A stretch of 64,000 bases of DNA from Desulfomonile tiedjei. Lineage in GTDB: Bacteria > Desulfobacterota > Desulfomonilia > Desulfomonilales > Desulfomonilaceae. Position numbers and translations under genes: made by a program. The stretch spans positions 42,836 through 106,835 of the forward strand of contig JACRDG010000106.1 in the NCBI GenBank assembly GCA_016218715.1. The letters run 5' to 3'. The notes under the pieces were generated by a model. It did not search any database. It was not told where the DNA came from and was given only the letters and a program-made list of their open reading frames with translations. Positions 9,673 to 18,181 of the stretch are shown here, one piece after another; within the stretch, counting starts at the first letter, position 1, and every line of letters starts with the position of its first letter.

Positions 9673-10644
9673 ATGAGACGGGCCCCTCTTGCGATTCGTT
9701 GCTGCCTGTTCGTCTTCTTTCCGCTATTCTGGTCGCTCGCAGTCGCCTATGGCAATCAGGAAGACCCCAGGGGCCACTTCGGCTTTGGGGCGGGACCGGC
9801 TTCCATTAAGGGGGGCAGCGGAGCCGATCCTCAGATCGACCTGGCCTCTCTCGGACTCGGCGCGGGGGTGGGTTGTCACGCTCTCGTCTCTCTTCTCTCT
9901 CGGATGCCGAGTGCCGAATTCCGTATAACCGGGGAATACCTGGGGTTCATCTTTTCCGGCGATGCGTCGTACAGCGGAGCCGAGTGGACCAGTGCAGCGT
10001 CTTTGCCTCCGCCACCTCAGTTCTATTATGGCATGGTGCACGGCGACCCATTGGACGCGTCCCTCGCGATGAATCTTGCAGTTGTTTCGGCCGATTGGCT
10101 GTTCGGGTTCGGGGAGATTTCGGGCCGCGGAACGTTGACGGCAGGTCCGCGGCTGGAGTGGTTGGGGTACTACGACGAGTTCATCATCAATAACCATGGC
10201 GGCACTCCGTTCGCTGCGGGGAACATCACGCTCCCGTGCGAGTTCAAGACATCAAGAGCGTTCAGCATGTTGGGAATGGGCCTCGCCGGGTCCCTGGACA
10301 TCGGACCGTTTTCTGGCGGTCGCCTGGCCCAAATGGCTCCCCGCTTAGCGTTCTCGGGAGTCTTGGGCGCGGGCAACGGCATGAGATTTGGATCGGCGGA
10401 AGGCTTCGTCGAATTGCTGCTAGGGGGAGTTCCGCTTCCGGGGTTTGCCGCGGGAGTGCGTTCCTTCGCGTCCGGGCTGGCCGTGCAAGCCGGATACTTG
10501 TACATCAGCCTCGTCGAGACCCGTGATGAAGGGGCCTTTCCAGGGACAGGAGCCCCCGCTCCTGGGTTTCCAGGACCACCCCAAACGAAGAGAGCCCAGT
10601 ATCAGATTTCCTATCCTGAGATCAGGCTGAGTCTGGCATTCTGA
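9673..10644 (+). CDS. Probable outer-membrane beta-barrel-type protein, unknown function
   Basis: A 323-residue exported protein. The signal peptide spans about residues 1-27 (basic start, LFVFFPLFWSLAVAYG). The mature part is Gly- and aromatic-rich with alternating short hydrophobic stretches, contains few Lys residues, and ends in a phenylalanine after ISYPEIRLSLAF. A terminal Phe with alternating hydrophobics is the hallmark recognised by the BAM machinery. No specific family is recognised. It is preceded by a good promoter candidate and is not obviously co-transcribed with neighbours. A lipid or porin-like role is possible but unsupported. Confidence 0.7.
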   Translation: MRRAPLAIRCCLFVFFPLFWSLAVAYGNQEDPRGHFGFGAGPASIKGGSGADPQIDLASLGLGAGVGCHALVSLLSRMPSAEFRITGEYLGFIFSGDASYSGAEWTSAASLPPPPQFYYGMVHGDPLDASLAMNLAVVSADWLFGFGEISGRGTLTAGPRLEWLGYYDEFIINNHGGTPFAAGNITLPCEFKTSRAFSMLGMGLAGSLDIGPFSGGRLAQMAPRLAFSGVLGAGNGMRFGSAEGFVELLLGGVPLPGFAAGVRSFASGLAVQAGYLYISLVETRDEGAFPGTGAPAPGFPGPPQTKRAQYQISYPEIRLSLAF

Positions 10645-10675
10645 AAAAGTACTCTCCCCGCGAATGTCCGGGGAG
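10645..10675 (-). terminator. Candidate terminator after the lipid kinase gene
   Basis: A 7-bp stem (CTCCCCG at 10654-10660 pairing with CGGGGAG at 10669-10675) sits directly after the lipid kinase stop codon. Read on the minus strand it is followed within five bases by TTTTT. It may also slow transcription from the convergent gene. Confidence 0.5.
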
Positions 10676-11557
10676 TCACGGCCAATCTGCGGGAGCGATT
10701 ACCGGCACCGCAGCGGGAACCAGTTCGATATCCAGCGGTGTGGTGCCGAAATAGTCCCCATCAAGCTCCACCGGGGTAGGTTGAGCCCCATCTATCCGGA
10801 TATGCCTTCCGGACAGGCGGGTGACGTCCCGCAGCCTGGAAGCCAGGCCCAGAAATCCAGCAGCGCAATACCTCAATGGAGCGAATCGCGCGTGGCTGTG
10901 GAAGACGCACACCTCGAAACGACCGGAATCGAGCCGGGCCTCCTCGGAAAACACGAAGCATCCCCCCCAATGCCGCACATTGAGAACGATGACATTCGTA
11001 CCGGTGACCGGTTCACCATCGTCGACTCTGACGGTCAGTTCCAGGGGTCGGTGTCGATAGAGCACCCTGCAGAACGGTCCCACGTAATCCCCATATCCGT
11101 AGGCCTTGCCCCTGGTTTCTTCGATCTCCTTGGTTACCAGCCCATCCACACCGGCACCCGCCACCAGAATGAACCGGTGACGGCCCACCAAGCCCATGTC
11201 GATCCGTCGGACAATCCCATGATCGAGGAGGCGAGCCAATTCCTTGATGCTTCTCGGTAAGCCAAGATCTTCAGCCATCATGTTGGCAGTCCCCGTCGGG
11301 AGGTGAAGGATCGGAATTTGGGAAGGGTCTGGGAGAGCGTTGAGAACCTGGTGGATGCTTCCATCGCCGCCGGCAACCACGATCCTGTCAAAACCAGAGT
11401 CGACCTGAGACGCGCGCATCCCCATATCTTCCGGCATTGCGGACACGAAGGTTTCGGCCCGGTGCCCCCTCCGTTCCACTTCGCGGGCGAATTCCCGGAT
11501 GATCTTTTCCGAACTACCCCTGCCGGCCAAAGGGTTGCCGATGATCAGTACGTCCAT
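10676..11557 (-). CDS. Diacylglycerol kinase-family lipid kinase (YegS/BmrU type)
   Basis: A 293-residue soluble lipid kinase. It probably phosphorylates diacylglycerol or a related lipid with ATP and feeds the product back into phospholipid synthesis. The nucleotide-binding signature VVAGGDGSIHQVLNAL (GGDG, about residues 62-76) and PTGTANMMAEDLG (about 86-98) are intact. The start is the ATG of MDVLIIGNPLAGRG, the normal beginning of the family, with GGAG nine bases upstream. A longer in-frame version reaching 11842 adds 95 residues with no resemblance to the family. It converges on the outer-membrane protein gene. Confidence 0.88.
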   Translation of the reverse strand: MDVLIIGNPLAGRGSSEKIIREFAREVERRGHRAETFVSAMPEDMGMRASQVDSGFDRIVVAGGDGSIHQVLNALPDPSQIPILHLPTGTANMMAEDLGLPRSIKELARLLDHGIVRRIDMGLVGRHRFILVAGAGVDGLVTKEIEETRGKAYGYGDYVGPFCRVLYRHRPLELTVRVDDGEPVTGTNVIVLNVRHWGGCFVFSEEARLDSGRFEVCVFHSHARFAPLRYCAAGFLGLASRLRDVTRLSGRHIRIDGAQPTPVELDGDYFGTTPLDIELVPAAVPVIAPADWP

Positions 11558-12439
11558 GAGGTGCGTCTCCGGCACAGTGACCGAACTTCCGTTGCAGCAG
11601 CTCACTCCTGGCCGTGAGACGTTGCGTTGTGCAGTCCTCGCGGGCCGTCGGCTGCTGCCGCTCAGGATGTGAAGCCCCGACGGATTCTCCGTGCAGGTAT
11701 GAATACTTGTACCACACCGGACTCGATCGACCAAGCAAGAAGCTTCCCTCAAGGAATCCTTAGGTCCTGGGTTGCTGGCGGGAACGCAAAACGCCTTGGT
11801 CACGGGGCATTCTCGTGCAGTGAGCCGGGCAGCGCGAAGCAAGGCCCAGGCTCCTCGATCGACATGCTTCGCGAGTGGATTTCATGCTTTCCCCCTCTTT
11901 AGCGACTCACTCTCGCAGAGCAGAATCGTTGTAGCGATGAGCGCGCTTTGCCGCGACTTGTACTGTATCCGACTGTTGCACCGGGAAAAAACTTCGCACG
12001 TACGCGAAAAAATTTCCCGGAAAACGGTGAAATCCATCAACCCAGTGTCGGTAGAGAAATACAAACATTGCTAAATAGTTTCATTTTATCAGGCACTAAT
12101 GCTATTTGGCATGGGCATTGCTTGCAATTGTATGCTATAGGGCTGACACGGAAGGCTAATACCCTCTTAGCATGCAGCCAAGGGATAGGGATTCCGTTCA
12201 GACGAGCCTGAGGATATCATTGAGGGGCTGTCTGATGTGACTTGCCGACCAGGTACCGTGGTCTGGAATCTGCGGAATACGTCACCGCGGAAGGCTCAGA
12301 CCTACTTCAGGTGCATTTTCCCTTGGCGAATCGTTGGAGATCCAACTCTTACATGACATGAAAGTAACCGTCCACCGGCACAGATGCAGTCCGTCGAAAT
12401 ACTGACGGAGGACGATTACACAAAAAGGAGGGTGCTGCT
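11558..12439. other. Long intergenic region (882 bp) without a recognisable gene
   Basis: Several short open frames cross this stretch, but none has a ribosome site or protein-like composition. The second half (about 11980-12220) is clearly more AT-rich than its surroundings and carries a large hairpin (listed separately). It could hold a small RNA or the eroded remains of a gene. Confidence 0.4.
11981..12020. other. Large symmetric hairpin in AT-rich intergenic DNA
   Basis: CCGGGAAA (11981-11988) pairs with TTTCCCGG (12013-12020). Inside these, TTCGC (11993-11997) pairs with GCGAA (12004-12008) around a 6-base loop. The two stems are separated by a symmetric 4x4 internal loop of mostly A. 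No long T tract follows, so it does not look like a standard terminator. Confidence 0.5.
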
Positions 12440-12724
12440 ATGGCCAGCCGGATACTGGACGATTTGATTCGGACTGCCTGGGATGTGATTGACAGCGATT
12501 TCGACCCAAGAGCCATCTACCGGTGGAGAAAACAAGCCATTGAATTTCTTGACGATCACCTGGGACCAAACCATTACTATACGCAATGTTTCAGGCAAAA
12601 TATTGAAGAAACAGAACAGAAGAATCTGCTCACCGCGAGCGGCATTTTGCATGCCGTAAAGGAAGAAATGTCCCAGACTCGATCGCTTGGCGATGGCATA
12701 TCGCAGTGGTCTGCCATGCAATAA
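12440..12724 (+). CDS. Small acidic hypothetical protein
   Basis: A 94-residue soluble protein of unknown function, beginning MASRILDDLIRTAWDVID. The start is well supported by AAGGAGG followed by the ATG after a normal spacer. It is predicted to be mostly helical, with a central RAIYRWRKQAIEFLDDHLG stretch and a single Cys. No signal peptide, membrane segment or known motif is seen. It stands isolated between long non-coding stretches. Confidence 0.65.
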   Translation: MASRILDDLIRTAWDVIDSDFDPRAIYRWRKQAIEFLDDHLGPNHYYTQCFRQNIEETEQKNLLTASGILHAVKEEMSQTRSLGDGISQWSAMQ

Positions 12725-12947
12725 CTCTGGTGGAGCGCATTGAACATTCTCAGCCGGCTGAGTAACCCGCCGTGGTCAAGGCGCTCCACTATCCTAACGT
12801 CCCAAAGCCTGTTGGTACGGCACCGCGGCTCGAGTGTGACGACGGTTAATGTCACCGGCGAACCTAATTACGCCATTTCGTAACTGCCGTCGCGGATTCC
12901 CGCGGAACGCGGTTTGTGCCAAGCACCGCGGCCTCTCTGGCTGTATT

Positions 12948-13052
12948 GGTGGGACAGGCGTCCCGCCTATCATTTCCTCAGGGACCGGCAAGATGCCGGC
13001 CTCACTGAACACCCTAGGGCAGCGACCCCGAGGGAGACACCGTATTTGCCAA
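12948..13052 (-). repeat. Twin-hairpin dispersed repeat, copy 1 (divergent)
   Basis: In reverse orientation this copy matches the units at 39056-39157 and 42360-42463. It reads GGTGGGACAGGCGTCCCGCC, then GACCGGCAAGATGCCGGC, then CACTGAACA, and ends near AGACACCGTATTTG. Each of the two GC-rich blocks can fold into a hairpin. The rest of the 12725-13178 gap shows no gene. Confidence 0.65.
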
Positions 13053-13178
13053 GAAATGTGCCACGAAATCCATTTCCGACGAACCTCTCCTAACATTACC
13101 CTCCTAACACAAATCGGTATAGAATGATCCCACGCTCTGCGGACACTCCTCACGGAAGAGAAGGAAGAAACGGCAGCA

Positions 13179-14321
13179 ATGCGGTGGAGATTCCTCGACA
13201 GTCTTTTGCGACCTCAGCCTGGCCGCAGTGCGCCGTCCACGGCTCCCACAGCGAGGCGCTGGCGGCTCATGCAGGTGGAGTCGGCCATCACGTGCAACCT
13301 CAGGTGCATCATGTGCCCGTGGACGGAAGTGAGGCGCTCTGTCAAGAACAAAGGCTTCATGCCTGAGACGGTGTGGCGGGCGATCGCGTCTCACCTGCCA
13401 GAGGTCGCTTCCGTCGATTTCAGCGGAGGCGGCGAGCCACTGCTCCAGCCCAGGCTCGTCGAGTGGCTTGCCGAGGCGAAATTGCACCGTTGCGAGACGG
13501 GCCTCCTGACCAATGGACTTCTCCTGACGCGGGAGACCGCGAAAGAATTGATCACCACCGGAATCGACTGGATCTGCGTCTCCCTGGACGGCGCTACTGC
13601 TGAGGTGTACGAGAGTATTCGGCTCGGGTCGAACTTCGACCGGGTATGCGACAACCTCGCCCGCGTTGTGGAGCTTCGCCGGGATCGCGTTCCTCTGCTC
13701 ATGATCAACGTTGTTCTGATGCCCATGAACGTGGATCAAGTGGAAGACATGGTGCGCCTGGCTGCCCGATTGGGGGTGGATCAGGTGAACTTCAAGCAGT
13801 GCGACGTGATCCGCGGGGAACTGGGGAAAGGACTGGGCCTCTTCGCACGCAAAGAGTCCAAAGAGCTGCGCGGATGGCAGAAGCGGCTCGCACGAGCCCA
13901 CCGTCTGGCGAAGAAACTCAACGTGCAGACCACCGCCTTCTCCTTCATTCCGACCGAGCAGCCTGTCTGCGCTCAGGACCCACGCGATTCGCTCTTTGTG
14001 GGGTACGACGGGACAGTAGCGCCGTGCATCAACCTTGCCATGGGCGGCTCCACGACCTTCCTGGGCAACGAGGTGACCATGCCTTCGGTGCATTACGGCC
14101 GCGTCCCGGATGAGGATCTCCTTTCGCTCTGGGAGTCCGTCTCATGCCGGTTCTATCGAGAGCGCTTCCAGCAACGGGTCGAGAAGTATAACGGATCGTT
14201 CCTGGGAAGCCTGGCACGAGCCTCCTGGACCAGCCCGGACCGCCTGAAGGAAGCCGCGGTCAAAGCCATGCCCGACGCACCGGACGGGTGCAAAGTCTGC
14301 CATTATCTCTACGATGTCTAG
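13179..14321 (+). CDS. Radical SAM/SPASM domain protein
   Basis: A 380-residue radical SAM enzyme. The cluster motif CNLRCIMC (Cys39, 43, 46) is the CX3CX2C signature, followed by the glycine-rich SGGGEPLLQP strand. The C-terminal half carries a SPASM-like region, with Cys before YDGTVAPCINLAMGG and a terminal CKVCHYL pair, probably binding one or more auxiliary Fe-S clusters. Related proteins modify peptides or small molecules. No precursor peptide gene is evident next to it, although the small gene at 12440 lies upstream. The start follows AAGGAAG at about 10 bases. The substrate is unknown. Confidence 0.85.
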   Translation: MRWRFLDSLLRPQPGRSAPSTAPTARRWRLMQVESAITCNLRCIMCPWTEVRRSVKNKGFMPETVWRAIASHLPEVASVDFSGGGEPLLQPRLVEWLAEAKLHRCETGLLTNGLLLTRETAKELITTGIDWICVSLDGATAEVYESIRLGSNFDRVCDNLARVVELRRDRVPLLMINVVLMPMNVDQVEDMVRLAARLGVDQVNFKQCDVIRGELGKGLGLFARKESKELRGWQKRLARAHRLAKKLNVQTTAFSFIPTEQPVCAQDPRDSLFVGYDGTVAPCINLAMGGSTTFLGNEVTMPSVHYGRVPDEDLLSLWESVSCRFYRERFQQRVEKYNGSFLGSLARASWTSPDRLKEAAVKAMPDAPDGCKVCHYLYDV

Positions 14322-14571
14322 ATAGTCCGGTATTGATGTGGCACCGTGCCCTTTGACCCAACAATCGCGCCCAAGAAATGGCACGAAGACGGGGCCGATT
14401 CTTGTGAAGAACGCATTTCGGTAGCTGACTCTCATTGGTGGCTTCCCGTGCAAGATAGTACTTGACTCAGCCGATGGCGCTCAAGTACTGTCAAGCACGC
14501 GCCGTCTAGTTCACGTGGGGATGTTGACACAGTTGTTTGGTCTTAGAACTGCGGTGCAGCATTTTTGAGGC

Positions 14572-14596
14572 ACTGCCGGGGTCACGGCAGTTCTTT
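14572..14596 (+). terminator. Candidate intrinsic terminator upstream of the accessory cassette
   Basis: ACTGCCG (14572-14578) pairs with CGGCAGT (14585-14591) around a 6-base loop, followed by TCTTT. It would insulate the three-gene cassette from the radical SAM gene. The rest of 14322-14727 holds no gene. TTGACA boxes occur at 14524 and 14668, but without good -10 partners. Confidence 0.45.
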
Positions 14597-14727
14597 AGCG
14601 ACGACTTGTTGATCTCTCAAGACCACCAGGAGAGGAGGCCTTCCTCGCCGTGCTGCGGTCATGCCTCTTGACAGCTGAACAACAGAAGTCAGAACATCTT
14701 ACATTCGACTTACCAGGAGAAAATCAT

Positions 14728-15063
14728 ATGGAACCAGTAACACTCGCCACGGTGACGGCAGGACTGACTGTTCTCGGCACTGAATGTGCTAAAGGAGTTG
14801 CGTCCCAGGCAGGAAAGGAAATCTGGTCGAAGGTCAAAGGCCTTTTCGGGTGGCGACAAGAGCCCAACCTTTCGGAACTACCTCACAACGTCGCCACTAG
14901 GCTTCAGAGCGATGAGGCGCTCGTGGGCCAGATAATCAGGTTGCTCCAAGATGTCAACCAGGATGACGCTTCGTTGCAGATGATCGGCTCGCTTGTGAGC
15001 AACCTGGCAGCTGAGAAAGTGGTGGTCGTGGCAGGTAACGTGGAAGGCGGCATCAACTTCTGA
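14728..15063 (+). CDS. Small helical protein with C-terminal GNVEGGINF tail, cassette gene 1
   Basis: A 111-residue protein of unknown function. The N-terminal 40 residues form an amphipathic or weakly hydrophobic helix pair (TVTAGLTVLGTECAKGVASQ, then GKEIWSKVKGLFGW). A charged helical middle follows, then a beta-like tail KVVVVAGNVEGGINF. Short hydrophobic tails of this GxVxGGINF kind are seen at the ends of small proteins encoded beside bacterial conflict and NTPase effectors, but I cannot name a family. The start is set by AGGAGA seven bases before the ATG. It is first in a tight three-gene group. Inferred role: sensor or adaptor. Confidence 0.7.
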   Translation: MEPVTLATVTAGLTVLGTECAKGVASQAGKEIWSKVKGLFGWRQEPNLSELPHNVATRLQSDEALVGQIIRLLQDVNQDDASLQMIGSLVSNLAAEKVVVVAGNVEGGINF

Positions 15064-15078
15064 CAGGGGGAGTAAATA

Positions 15079-15597
15079 ATGGCTCATGACCCTAAAAATC
15101 CGTTCATCGAATCAGTCCATGCGGACAAAGCTGTGATCGCTCAGGTGGCCAACTTCTACCAATCGACAAACTGGGTTCCCAAGGAAAGCGAGATCGCGGC
15201 AGAGATCGTGACGGAGCTTGAAAATCGTCGAGTGCTGTACAATGACTACGAACTAGAGATTCCCGCACATGTGGTTCAGTCGGTTCTTGACATGCGGGAT
15301 TTCTTTCACAACAAACTTCTTGTTACCCGAAAAGAAGGAGCACTGGCAAGTCATCTTAGAGTTATGCGAGCCGCCTGCAGGAAATTCCTCAATACGGCCG
15401 GGGACGGCCCAGGTCGCGTCATTATAGATACTAGCTTTGATCGAGGGCCCTCGAGTTGGACGTTTTTTACAGCACTGGGGGAGCTCCGATCCGCAATCGG
15501 CGTAAGTCTGAGTCTCTTGCTGGCGGCCTATGATCTCACTGTCGAGCCCGAATTGGCACGAATTCTCCCCGCTGATCCGGTGGGCGATCGACTGTAA
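15079..15597 (+). CDS. Hypothetical protein, cassette gene 2
   Basis: A 172-residue protein of unknown function starting 15 bp after the previous stop, with GGGGGAG before the ATG, so it is co-transcribed. It is mostly helical and mildly acidic. A middle segment MRDFFHNKLL is followed by a positively charged stretch (SHLRVMRAACRKF). The C-terminal third has a moderately hydrophobic helix (IGVSLSLLLAAYDL) that might insert in or touch the membrane. No catalytic motif is evident. It is tied to its neighbours only by position. Confidence 0.7.
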   Translation: MAHDPKNPFIESVHADKAVIAQVANFYQSTNWVPKESEIAAEIVTELENRRVLYNDYELEIPAHVVQSVLDMRDFFHNKLLVTRKEGALASHLRVMRAACRKFLNTAGDGPGRVIIDTSFDRGPSSWTFFTALGELRSAIGVSLSLLLAAYDLTVEPELARILPADPVGDRL

Positions 15598-15813
15598 GCA
15601 TCGGGTGCCGCCGGTGAACTTGATCCGGCCACATTGTGCGGCGTGTGTCAGACTACCTGGTCTCTTTCTTGGTCCCTACTATCAGGTAGGCCAGACCTGA
15701 TCGACCGAAACGCGGGAAGCCGAGTGCGACGCCATGGCCGGGCAGGAACGTACGAGCGTCTCGCTGGGCCGTCATCTGCTCACCCAGTTCCCACAGCCGT
15801 TGGAGGTGCCGGA

Positions 15814-16353
15814 ATGACCTCGTCAGATTGGTGGCACGTTGCCGCCGTGCTGTTATCACCTTTGATCGCTGTTCAGGTCTCCGTTTGGCTGCAAAATCGC
15901 CGAGAAAGGCGCCAGCAGAAAGTCAGCATCTTCAAGACCCTTATGTCCACGAGGGCCTCCGCCTTGTCGCCAGAGCATGTTTCCGCCCTGAACCTGATTG
16001 ACATCGAGTTTTACGGTAAGGGCAAGAAATCGCAGGGCGTCCGCACGGCTTGGAAGGCTTATTTGGATCATCTAAACACCGGTGCATCACCAGAGGTCTG
16101 GAATGAGAAACAACAGGACCTGCTCGTCGAACTCCTCTACCAGATGGCAGTGGCCCTAGGCTACGAATTCGATAAAACGGATATCAAGCGAGCTTCGTAC
16201 TTCCCGTCGGGTTACGGCGAGATGCAGTTAGACAACTTCAAAATTCGGAAGGGTCTGGTCGGTCTTGTTGAGGGCAAGTCCGCACTGCAGGTTGCAGCGG
16301 CCCTTCCCGAGCCACCGGCTTCGTCGACCGTCGAGACCCAAGATGGGTCGTGA
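15814..16353 (+). CDS. DUF6680-like membrane-anchored protein, cassette gene 3
   Basis: A 179-residue protein with one N-terminal membrane helix (about residues 6-24, WWHVAAVLLSPLIAVQVSVW), a basic stop-transfer stretch (QNRRERRQQK) and a soluble helical domain. The motif LMSTRASALSPEHVSALNLIDIEF matches my recollection of the DUF6680 family, but this needs a profile search. The start at 15814 is supported by GGAGGTG five bases upstream. A longer in-frame version from 15634 adds 60 unlikely residues. It ends the cassette. The following genes are on the other strand. Its function is unknown. Confidence 0.7.
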   Translation: MTSSDWWHVAAVLLSPLIAVQVSVWLQNRRERRQQKVSIFKTLMSTRASALSPEHVSALNLIDIEFYGKGKKSQGVRTAWKAYLDHLNTGASPEVWNEKQQDLLVELLYQMAVALGYEFDKTDIKRASYFPSGYGEMQLDNFKIRKGLVGLVEGKSALQVAAALPEPPASSTVETQDGS

Positions 16354-16389
16354 GCGACGCGAGGCCGGATCTCTGAGGCAGCCCTCGCT

Positions 16390-16941
16390 TCAGTTCAGAT
16401 AAATCCCAGCCAGTTTATCCAGAAGTTTATGGAATTCCTCGTGTTTGCCGACGCCGATCTGTTCCGTCTCCAGCTTCTCGAACGCGTCGAAGAGATCACT
16501 CTGAGCGTCAGTGCCCAGCTTTATGTCCGCGATCTCGAAGAGGATCGAATTCTCCTTCTGTATATGATCCCTCAGCAATTCGATATACTTGCGAGCGTGC
16601 GAAGCGAACGCCGTGCCCGCGGATGGGTCGGTTCCGTACCGATCCAGCGCATCTGCCATGCCGCGTATGTGGCCGCGGCCCGCGTCGTGCTCCACAAGCA
16701 TCTGTCCGATGGGCCCGCCATCCCGGGGAACGCCGACCTGTTCCAGAGCCGGGAAGAGCATGTGCTCCTCCTTGCCGTGATGGCATCGGTCGACGAACAC
16801 CCGGAAGAATTCCATCATGTTTGCGAGATGGTCCGCATCCACCGCGTCCCCGGACTCCAGGCGGCGACTCACCGCTTCCAGCACGCGGAGCATCACTTCG
16901 ATGCCTTCATGCTCGGCCTTCAACTGATTTGTAGCTTTCAT
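16390..16941 (-). CDS. Hemerythrin-domain protein
   Basis: A 183-residue cytoplasmic four-helix-bundle protein of the HHE family. It probably binds a di-iron centre for oxygen or nitric-oxide sensing, storage or detoxification. The iron ligands appear as HEGIEVML (helix 1), CHHGKEEHMLFPALE (helix 2), VEHDAGRGHIRG (helix 3) and RDHIQKENSILFE (helix 4). AAAGGAGG precedes the ATG closely. The in-frame extension upstream overlaps rubredoxin antisense-like sequence and is rejected. It lies 106 bp downstream of rubredoxin on the same strand, a frequent pairing in anaerobes for coping with oxygen. Confidence 0.9.
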   Translation of the reverse strand: MKATNQLKAEHEGIEVMLRVLEAVSRRLESGDAVDADHLANMMEFFRVFVDRCHHGKEEHMLFPALEQVGVPRDGGPIGQMLVEHDAGRGHIRGMADALDRYGTDPSAGTAFASHARKYIELLRDHIQKENSILFEIADIKLGTDAQSDLFDAFEKLETEQIGVGKHEEFHKLLDKLAGIYLN

Positions 16942-17047
16942 GGTCCCTCCTTTTGCTCGAAAACCGATCTCAGCGGCTGTCAGGTACGACCGTGAGACCC
17001 GTTGCGGGGTTCCCTCCCCTGCTGATGGTTGTCGAGCCAAGAGACCA

Positions 17048-17206
17048 TCATTCCTTGGCAAAGACTTCCTTCCCCATCCCGCAGAGCGGACAGACCCAAC
17101 CGTCCGGCAGTGCCTCAAAGGAAGTCCCTGCGGGGATTCCGTTTTCCGGATCGCCCACCTCAGGATCGTACACGTAACCACACACGTCGCACACGTACCT
17201 CTGCAT
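17048..17206 (-). CDS. Rubredoxin
   Basis: A 52-residue electron carrier with a single iron held by four cysteines in two CxxCG knuckles ([14 protein letters not shown] near the start, CPLCGMGKE near the end). This is the standard rubredoxin length and layout, including [21 protein letters not shown]. The start ATG has GGAAGGGG upstream. It transfers electrons in the cytoplasm, commonly to oxygen- or peroxide-reducing enzymes. Here the downstream gene is hemerythrin. Confidence 0.97.
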   Translation of the reverse strand: MQRYVCDVCGYVYDPEVGDPENGIPAGTSFEALPDGWVCPLCGMGKEVFAKE

Positions 17207-17312
17207 ATTCCCCTTCCTTTCCTGTTCGTTCGTTGGTCCTTCGTGTCGGCTCGTCGAAACGGCGGCAGCGCGGCGCCCGAAATCACCGGGCACTGAGGAG
17301 TTGCCCCGCCTG

Positions 17313-18062
17313 TTAATCGGATCGGGGCAAGAATCGGCTCTTGTATTCCTCGAGGACAAATCGCAGATGTGCGCTCATCGCGGCCTCGGCCGAATCCGGA
17401 TCGCGATTCTGGATCGCCTTGAAGACGGCCAGATGATGGTGGAAAATCGTCTCCTGATCTTCTCGCGTGAGAAAGACCTGTTCGCGATAGAGCGTGATGG
17501 AATAGATGACGAGGTTGTAGATGCTCTGCATCATGTGGAGAAAAATCGTATTATGTGACGCGGCCACTACCTCCGTATGGAATTTGACGTCGACTTCGGC
17601 CCGTATCCGCCCCTTCTCCAAGTCGTGTTCCATCTCTTCGAGATAGCCGTGAATGCGCGCCAACTCCTCTTCCGTACGATTGCGCGCAGCCTGCCGCGCG
17701 GCCCACGACTCCATGACCCCCCGCACTTCGGTCAGCTCGACCACCTTCTCCTTGTCCTCGGCCAGCAGGATTTCCATCGGCGTCTGGAGCTCTTGTTCGG
17801 TGAGGCTCCTCACAACGGTCCCACCGCCGTGGACCGATTCGAGAAGTCCGAGGAGTTCCAGTTGCTGGATGGCTTCGCGCACTGAAGGACGGCTTACGCC
17901 CATCTGTTCGGCCAGGTCGCGTTCCGGAGGGAGCCGGTCTCCGACTCTGAACCTGCCGCTGGTGATTGCCTTCTTCAGCTGAGCGGCGATCTTCTCTGCT
18001 ACCCGCTCCATTTTGATAGGGCGAAAGTCTGTCCGCGAGGCTTCGTCGAGTTTCGGTGTCAT
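17313..18062 (-). CDS. GntR family (FadR/FCD type) transcriptional regulator
   Basis: A 249-residue DNA-binding regulator. The N-terminal winged helix-turn-helix spans about residues 18-85 ([25 protein letters not shown]). The C-terminal FCD ligand-binding domain has candidate metal-binding residues in [17 protein letters not shown] and SAHLRF. Regulators of this group (LldR, GlcC, PdhR) respond to lactate, glycolate or pyruvate. It diverges from glcD, and a perfect FadR-family operator lies between the two genes. The start at the ATG of MTPKLDEA is preferred. A TTG start 36 bases upstream is possible, and neither has a strong ribosome site. Confidence 0.92.
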   Translation of the reverse strand: MTPKLDEASRTDFRPIKMERVAEKIAAQLKKAITSGRFRVGDRLPPERDLAEQMGVSRPSVREAIQQLELLGLLESVHGGGTVVRSLTEQELQTPMEILLAEDKEKVVELTEVRGVMESWAARQAARNRTEEELARIHGYLEEMEHDLEKGRIRAEVDVKFHTEVVAASHNTIFLHMMQSIYNLVIYSITLYREQVFLTREDQETIFHHHLAVFKAIQNRDPDSAEAAMSAHLRFVLEEYKSRFLPRSD

Positions 18063-18123
18063 GGGTACTGAATAACCTGAGAGGGGGAGAACTGTCAAGA
18101 GATTCTTACCATCAGATCTTTTT

Positions 18124-18144
18124 ACTTGACAAGTGGTCTGACCA
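18124..18144. promoter_or_regulatory. Divergent promoter with FadR-family operator
   Basis: TGGTCTGACCA (18134-18144) is a perfect palindrome that fits the FadR-group consensus TNGTNNNACNA. It directly follows TTGACA (18126-18131), which could be the -35 box for glcD, with TAGGGT as a weak -10. A second palindrome, ACTTGACAAGT (18124-18134), abuts it. Binding here would block the plus-strand promoter. Inferred ligand-released repression by the GntR protein encoded next door. Confidence 0.7.
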
Positions 18145-18181
18145 TGCTAGGGTATTACCATCCCCTTCAGAAGGACGTCCC

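Noticed and set aside
11558..12439. tRNA or other structured RNA gene
   Set aside because: No cloverleaf or T-loop motif was found by eye. Only one hairpin stands out.
13104..14093. 329-codon open frame antisense to the radical SAM gene
   Set aside because: The plus-strand gene has CNLRCIMC and SPASM cysteines. The antisense product has no motif and no ribosome site.
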